A DNA stretch of 64,000 nt from Arenicola marina (lineage: Eukaryota > Annelida > Polychaeta > Arenicolidae): contig OZ025255.1 in the NCBI GenBank assembly GCA_964019135.1, positions 24,095,708 to 24,159,707 of the forward strand, given 5' to 3'. The notes beneath the pieces were generated by a model. The model saw nothing but the letters and a program-made list of their open reading frames with translations, was not told where the DNA came from and made no database searches. The translations under genes and the position numbers were made by a program. Positions 57,961 through 64,000 of the stretch are shown in pieces (position 1 is the first letter of the stretch; every line of letters begins with the position of its first letter).

Positions 57961-58065
57961 TCGTTACCTTGACCTTGCTGCGACATTGACCTTGCTGTGA
58001 CCTTGGCCTTGCTGTGACCTTGTCCTTGCTGTGACCTTGTCCTTGCTGTGACCTTGACCTTGAAT
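57961..58065. repeat. 17-bp tandem repeat with TGACCTTG half-sites
   Basis: CCTTGCTGTGACCTTGT units at 57973 (variant), 57990, 58007, 58024 and 58041, ending in GTGACCTTGACCTTGAA. TGACCTTGA is the reverse of TCAAGGTCA, the extended half-site of monomeric nuclear receptors such as ERR. A regulatory role is speculative. Confidence 0.88.
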
Positions 58066-59234
58066 GCGTTATCTTGATTAATATCGTCATTCGCGCCCAA
58101 ATACTAAGTGTGATTTGCGACGCATGGTAGCGTATGTCGGACCGTTTACCTCAATAGAAAAATGGTGGAGATCATTTTAGCATCAAAATCCTCTCATTCA
58201 ATGTTAATTCAGGCTTCAATGTTGAAGTTAGGGATTTTTTTGCAAAAACGCTTCCGGCGCTTTCGAAAATGTTAACACGGCGTACAAACCACATATGGTA
58301 CCAATACGTCATTCATTTCTTAGCGTTATTAAATAAAAACGGTGGCCAAAGTAGCTTTAAATCTTTCAATGGTTAAGAAAATTTCGCAAAATTCCTGTGA
58401 CCTTGACCTTTGACATACATGACCCATGACGAAATTAGCCTGTCGATGGCCATTCGGAATCGGTGTTGGTGAAAACTTCGATATCTGAGGGCGTTCCGTA
58501 GTTATCGCTTTATCTTACAAATAGACAGACAGACGCGCAGAGACCTACAGACATACACAGCAACCGACATGTATGACGAAGATGAGCTCTTGAATGGGGT
58601 AATCGAGCGGAGAGAAAGCAGGTTGAAATAATTAGTGTCGAAAACGAGGAAAGTATACGTGACAAACAGATATTTTAGGCCAGGAGACTCCACAGAAGCC
58701 GCTAGACTAATTGGTCTATCTAGTAGGGTCATACTTCGCCCTAGCTAAGAGCTGGCCAGATTTCATTGCTTACAGATGAACAGTTACGGCATTTACTTCT
58801 ATTGTAGCCTTAGAGTCGTGTTTGCCAGCAAAGACTTGCGGACCACGAGCAGGAGGTCCCTATATAGTCTCTAAGCAGACCGGTCATTATAGTTCCGTCA
58901 GAATAATAACCCACCAAGGCAAAATAATAGCAGGGGCTTACGTGTGTCATGTTTAGTTCCAGCCTGTTCTCCATGCACCCACATCATTGAGAAATGTTAC
59001 AAGGTGCAATAATTACCCATGGGCAATTATAAAGGCACGGAAAAATACTACAGTATGTATACAGGCCTACACAACCTATAAAACCTGCCAACCTATGGCC
59101 TGCTATGGAACTTGCCATATGGTTTCAATCGAAGCATATTGTCCCCTACGTAGGCAGATCTAGGAATTTGAACTGAGGGGGGTGGCTCTCTGCTCTCTGA
59201 AAGCTTGCCCGGGAATGGGGGGGGGGGGCGGGCT

Positions 59235-59322
59235 ACACCTTCACATCAAATTCGAACCCAGGACCTATTGATCTGCAGTCTAATGCGCTAACAACTAAAC
59301 CCAAAAGGTCCCTCATAAAGAT
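59235..59322 (-). mobile_element. tRNA-derived SINE family 2, head fragment
   Basis: Minus strand TTAGTTGTTAGCGCATTAGA, then GACTGCAGATCAATAGGTCC and GGGTTCGAATTTG. It matches the 23040 copy over the anticodon-like region but lacks the tail. Confidence 0.7.
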
Positions 59323-59840
59323 TTGTAAATATGTGTTTACCACTTATCATGTTAGACCGCATAGGAATCCACCCACCCCCGCTTTTCTATAATCCTTTCC
59401 TATATTATCAATATGCGAGAGAAGAAAATCGTCTTCGAGTGAAATATCATAATATCGTGCTACATTCAAGCCTTGAGACAAAACAGGTGTCATTTCCTTC
59501 ACTTGAGGCAGAGGGAAGCCAAGCAGCTAGCGCGGTAGTAGGCTAGGACATTGAGTGATTGTCCATTGGTTGTAAAGAAAAGCGCAACCATGAGTTAAAC
59601 ATACGTAATAGATTAGGCATGAGTTGCAGGTCCTTATTGGGATTGAAGAGGGTTCGTAAGAATAAAGTCGAATTGAATAAAAAAAAAAGGATGGGTGTCT
59701 TCAGTTGACCGCATCTGCGGTTACGGGCCGCCGTTTGCTTACAGTGATCCATGCATCTTTGACAAATCAATGAAAAAAAATCCAGGCCAAGGAATACGTG
59801 TGGAGAACAGTAGGGGTATCCAGGTTTATCTAGATGTAAG

Positions 59841-59914
59841 GTACCTGTGCAATCACTGGTACCTGGACAATCCCTGGTGCCTGGGCAATCACTGGAACCT
59901 GAGCAATCACTGGT
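59841..59914. repeat. 18-bp tandem repeat, four units
   Basis: CTGGGCAATCACTGGTAC and variants, in tandem. Confidence 0.88.
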
Positions 59915-61069
59915 CCAATTATATAACTATAATTTACTGTTGTTCCTAATTCATGCTGGGTTTGTTCCAGGTAATGCATTTAATATGTTAACATATGGGA
60001 ACAGATGGGCAGCAGCTAACACAAGGATTTCCTCATGAATCCGAATCCATTGTTTGAGGCTCATGGGTATTGTATTATATTAAATAAAGCTCATGCACGT
60101 GGCGCGGCACGCAGCGCTGCATGGCGCGTCCAGTGTGTGCACAAGATACACGCTGGCGCCCCCGTCCGCCCGCGCCCGCGCCCGCCCGCACCCGCGCCAA
60201 CATATTTAAATAGCCCGCATGAGTTTCGATGACACCCCACACACTGGACGCGCCGCGCCGCCCTGCAAAAGTGAGAAATAGAAACGTTGCTAATTTTTCA
60301 AAGTCGTGTTCAGTCCGGGTCCGGCCCCCTGTCGTCTGCTGTGGGTCATGAAAGTCTATTCAAGAGTAGCATTGACGCAAATGTATTATCTATATGGCAA
60401 CAATGTAAATATGTGGTGAACCGCTTCTCTGGACACAAGGTGGTCGTTCGATTGTATATATGTTTTTTGTCGCCCGACTGTTTCCAGCAATTCACCAAAC
60501 TCCTCGCGCATCAAATAAAAGTTTTGACCGAACCGCTCATCATCACCTGGATCGAGCGACGGTACCCCCCCACCCCCCCCCCCCACTCAACGCTAGCCGC
60601 CTCTGTTTTGTCGTATGGACCCAGTAACGTATTCTGCAGCAGCTAACACAACAAGGATTTCCTCATTCCTCATCCATTTTTGAGACTCGTCGTTACAGTA
60701 ACTGTATCCTGTATCTGGTGAATTAAAGGTCAAGGTCGTGGCGGGCCGCCCGCAGCGCTGCACGGCGGGTCCAATGTGTGCACAGAACAGGGATAGAGAG
60801 GGGGAGAGATGCAGAGAGAGAACAGAGGGACAGAGTGAGAGAAGATGCAGAGGTGACCGGATGCAGGAGGCCATTAGGCAGGGTGGGGGTTGGAAAGATG
60901 CTTCAAATCTGTTGTAGCACACACTACAATGGACCACACTATAATAGGTAAATCCAGTGTCTAATGATGTGTCTAGGAGTGGCGGCGGGTTTAAGTGTCG
61001 TTTGCACCGTTCAACCCGCACGGACGCCCCCACACTCACCAGACATTACAGGGGTCCTCACCAGTATCA

Positions 61070-61600
61070 GTATCGCTCTCACCATCATCATTATCATCAC
61101 CATCATCATCACCCTCACCATCATCGGTATCGTCCTCACAATCGTCACCATCATCATTATCATCATCACCATCATCGTCATCACCACCACTATCATTATG
61201 ACCAGCACCATCATCATTATTACCATCATCAGTATTGTCCTCACCAGTATCAGTATCATCACCATCATCAGTATCGTCATCACTATCATCATCATCACCA
61301 TCGTCATCACCATCATCATTATCCTCACCATCATGGTTATTATTAGCATCATCATCATCCCCATCGTCATCATCATTATCGCATCACCATCATCGTCATC
61401 ATCACCATTATCAGCATCATCATCACCATAATCAGTAGCGTCTTTACTATCATCACCATAATCAGTAGCGTCTTTACTATCATCACCATAATCAGTAGCG
61501 TCTTTACTATCATCACCATCATCATCACCATCATCAGTAGCGTCATCACCAACATCATCACCATTATCGTTATATCGTAATCATCGTTGATAGCACCATT
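61070..61600. repeat. Long (ATC)n-type microsatellite
   Basis: About 500 bp of imperfect CATCAT/CACCAT units. A 30-bp higher-order unit (CAGTAGCGTCTTTACTATCA plus TCACCATAAT) repeats three times at 61432-61520. All open frames here are simple-sequence artefacts. Confidence 0.95.
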
Positions 61601-63800
61601 ATCATCATTACGTCTTACACTCCATGTCGCCCGGCTAAGACGTGAATATTTGAATGTAAAACATACTTATTTAGCTCATCTATTAGATTGGATCTTTAGT
61701 TTCGTTTGACGTTTCGTTGGATGCTTTTTTGGAAGAGTCGATATATATACTTTTCTTATAATCTCCATGTAGGGAGTGTTAGCGAGTCGCAGTCGGGAAA
61801 GTTTAGATATTTTAGTGGAAAAAAGGTTATAATCGAAAAGCAAAAAAAAATACATAAGGAATCATTGGCTATAAGGAATCATTGACATTCACCGTTATCC
61901 ACACAGCATTGTAATAATCTGTATTTCCTACCTGCTTAACTGTCCCATCTTATACAAAGTGCTTCCGTGTACTTGGTGCATTGACAGAAACGAAACGTCT
62001 CAGTATTGTACGTACATAGACAGTTACATCAATTTCGAGGGATAGATCAAGCCTGAAGTGATGGCCTTCAGGCTCAATGATTTTTCCGCTTCTTTCGACG
62101 TGCGAGACACAGGCTTAGATGGCTGACACTGACACCGGAAACACTTTTGCCAAGTTGCGCTTGATCGTTTGTCCGTGTGATACAAGTTTGTCCGCATATG
62201 GTCTTTTGTGACTATATTTGGTTTCCTCACTTATCGAGATCGCAAACGGTTCTGGCACTGGGCGCGGATCTGACGCACAGGCGACCATAGGCGCACCCTA
62301 GCGATAGCTGATGACAGCATATGTTCTCTGTCAAGCTCTTTCATTGGTCAGTATTAAGAAGTCGGTGTCAAAGTTAAAATAGACTTTAAGCAAATTAAAA
62401 ACAGTTCATAAAATACTTAAGAGGTACACCTCAAATAACTAAGGAGTATCCCTTAAATAATTAAAGATGAGCCCAATGTGCTGTCATAAAGCAGCGTGGG
62501 GATTCCCAATCAGTGCTTACTCCTTGTTTTGGCAGTATAAACAAGATACGGACCACAGATATTGAAAGAAGTGTTGAAAGCACGGAATATAAAATTGCCC
62601 AAATAGCTGACCATATCAAGTGCACGTTCCACACATCTTTGTTACTGTCCCAATATCAACCGGTTATAAAAATATATTGTCAATAAGATGAAATTGGCAA
62701 TAGTGGACGCGCTTTTTGACGTGTCCCAAAAAAAGGAAGCATATATGTTGAATATAAAATATATCATACTGTTCGTCATATGGTACATTTATCAACGTAA
62801 TATGTCAAAGTCCTCTATGCTGCATACAATTTATTTGAAAACAACGTACAGAATACTACAAACACATCGCTCGAAATATGACGCAATTGTGGATATATTA
62901 TGTACCAGCTTAACCATCTATCGCCACTCTAGTGTGAGAAAATATTATCAACATAGAATATTAGTACCACGTGCATTATAATTTTGTGTACTTCCATTTA
63001 TGAAATAAATAAAAATGTACCAAAATGAAAAAAAATTACATGGATCAGCAGCTCCGTTTGGAATGATGCACCCTGGCGTGCGGCTCCAGAATCGTCACGT
63101 CGATTTTGACAATAAATACCCGGTCACACCGCAATTTTCTCAAGATAGTCTTTTGCTCCATAGGATCCCATGTTAAACGTAAATGTACCGGAAGTGACGT
63201 AATTGTGATACCAGAAGGCGTACCCCCCCCCCCCCCCAACAATAGTTTACTTAAATCGGTCAAATCAAAGAAAATCTGTTCAAGGTCATTTTGTGAAAAA
63301 CATAAAATGTCATTTTACCCGCAAATGAGTATTGGACATCAAAAAGTGGACGAAAAATGCGCATTGTAGAGTAGCACATTTAAAAACTTACCCGGTGTGT
63401 CGAATTGCGACCGCTAGCGTCGGTACAAACAAACAAACAAATCCACAAACATCCTGACAAACATAAGAGAGTAATATAAGGTAAACAACTGAAATTGTTT
63501 TGCCTTAATAAGAATTAGTCCTTGAATCATCCATTGTCTATATTTTGTCTATGTTACCATCAATATGGATGAGACCTAACCCACCATCTATAACAGTATG
63601 ACATACCTATTCATAAACACTTTCGCCTTCCGACTTTTCTAGATAAAATTGCGTAACAATTTAGTCAGTTTATCAGGATAAGTTTTGTCATTGTGTTTAT
63701 TTTTGTGCAGGCAGGGATTCACAACTATCACCATAAGCCTCTATATGACAAGTTTCTCTTCCCGCATGCATTTAACATTCTGTCAAATTCAATAACTTTA
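61601..63800. other. Non-coding spacer, no gene recognised
   Basis: No conserved frame on either strand. It has one pure C run near 63224 and AT-rich sequence. It may include the 3' part of the LINE copy at the right edge. Confidence 0.5.
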
Positions 63801-63869
63801 CTGTCATCATTCAGGGCCGTCATTCCCGCAAAATCTGTAGAGAACTACCGAGAAATAGTGAGCAAAAAA

Positions 63870-64000
63870 AATTATTAACAAAGGCAATGCTCGTAAATAT
63901 TGTGGCATCACACTGCTTTCCCAGACACACAGTTTTGTCTTATCTATGTTCATACGCAAACCCGCTGCCACAGCAAAATCCTTTATGATATTTAACAACA
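63870..64000 (-). pseudogene. LINE reverse transcriptase fragment, running off the right edge
   Basis: The minus-strand frame LNIIKDFAVAAGLRMNIDKT, followed by KLCVWESS, resembles the segment after the catalytic YADD of non-LTR retrotransposon reverse transcriptases, where FxxxxGLxxNxxKT is usual. Resemblance stops near PQYLRALPL. The rest would lie outside the window, so completeness is unknown. Confidence 0.7.

Larger units (their letters stand above)
56041..61060. other. Non-coding spacer with small arrays
   Basis: No gene recognised. Arrays and clusters are listed separately. Two related GC-rich segments lie at 60095-60260 and 60745-60800 (shared GCAGCGCTGCA and GTCCAATGTGTG/GTCCAGTGTGTG). 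The first also forms an inverted repeat, GGCGCGTCCAGTGTGTG at 60124 against CACACACTGGACGCGCC at 60238. Confidence 0.6.

Noticed and set aside
60957..61564. His-, Ser- or Ile-rich frames of up to 155 residues
   Set aside because: Translations of an imperfect ATC microsatellite in several frames.

Overview
This is a window of an animal nuclear genome, not a bacterial or viral one. Genes are split into short exons with GT/AG introns, introns and spacers are full of dispersed and tandem repeats, and the only long open frames are shadows of tandem repeats. The source is most likely an invertebrate deuterostome. I favour amphioxus (Branchiostoma), because minisatellites sit directly on exon-intron junctions. 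I recall this being reported for amphioxus, but I could not check it here, so the species call is an inference.

Two protein genes can be rebuilt, both on the minus strand. Gene 2, at 51289 down to 31038, is an anoctamin-8 (ANO8/TMEM16H) orthologue with 14 coding exons. All 13 splice junctions keep phase, giving about 963 residues. Gene 1, at 21269 down to 5345, is a pentameric ligand-gated ion channel subunit with six coding exons. It has a beta-sandwich extracellular domain with the FPFD motif, no Cys-loop cysteines, M1 to M4, and a very short M3-M4 loop. Its 5' end, and any exon upstream of 21269, are uncertain.

Layout: 1-5344 is repeat-rich and non-coding. 5345-21269 is gene 1 with large introns. 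21270-31037 is a spacer with tRNA-derived SINEs, a MITE-like copy and a G-rich/C-rich block. 31038-51289 is gene 2. 51290-54000 holds small repeats and a MITE. 54115-55892 is a degenerate LTR-retrotransposon pol fragment on the minus strand. 56040-63800 holds microsatellites and short tandem arrays. A LINE reverse transcriptase fragment enters from the right edge.

The most notable feature is a recurring structure. Five exon boundaries in the two genes carry a minisatellite that starts at or within a few bases of the splice site: two 3' splice sites in gene 1, and one 3' and two 5' splice sites in gene 2. In four of the five, every unit repeats the splice signal itself, with some flanking coding sequence. 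Each true splice site therefore sits at the end of a row of near-identical decoys.
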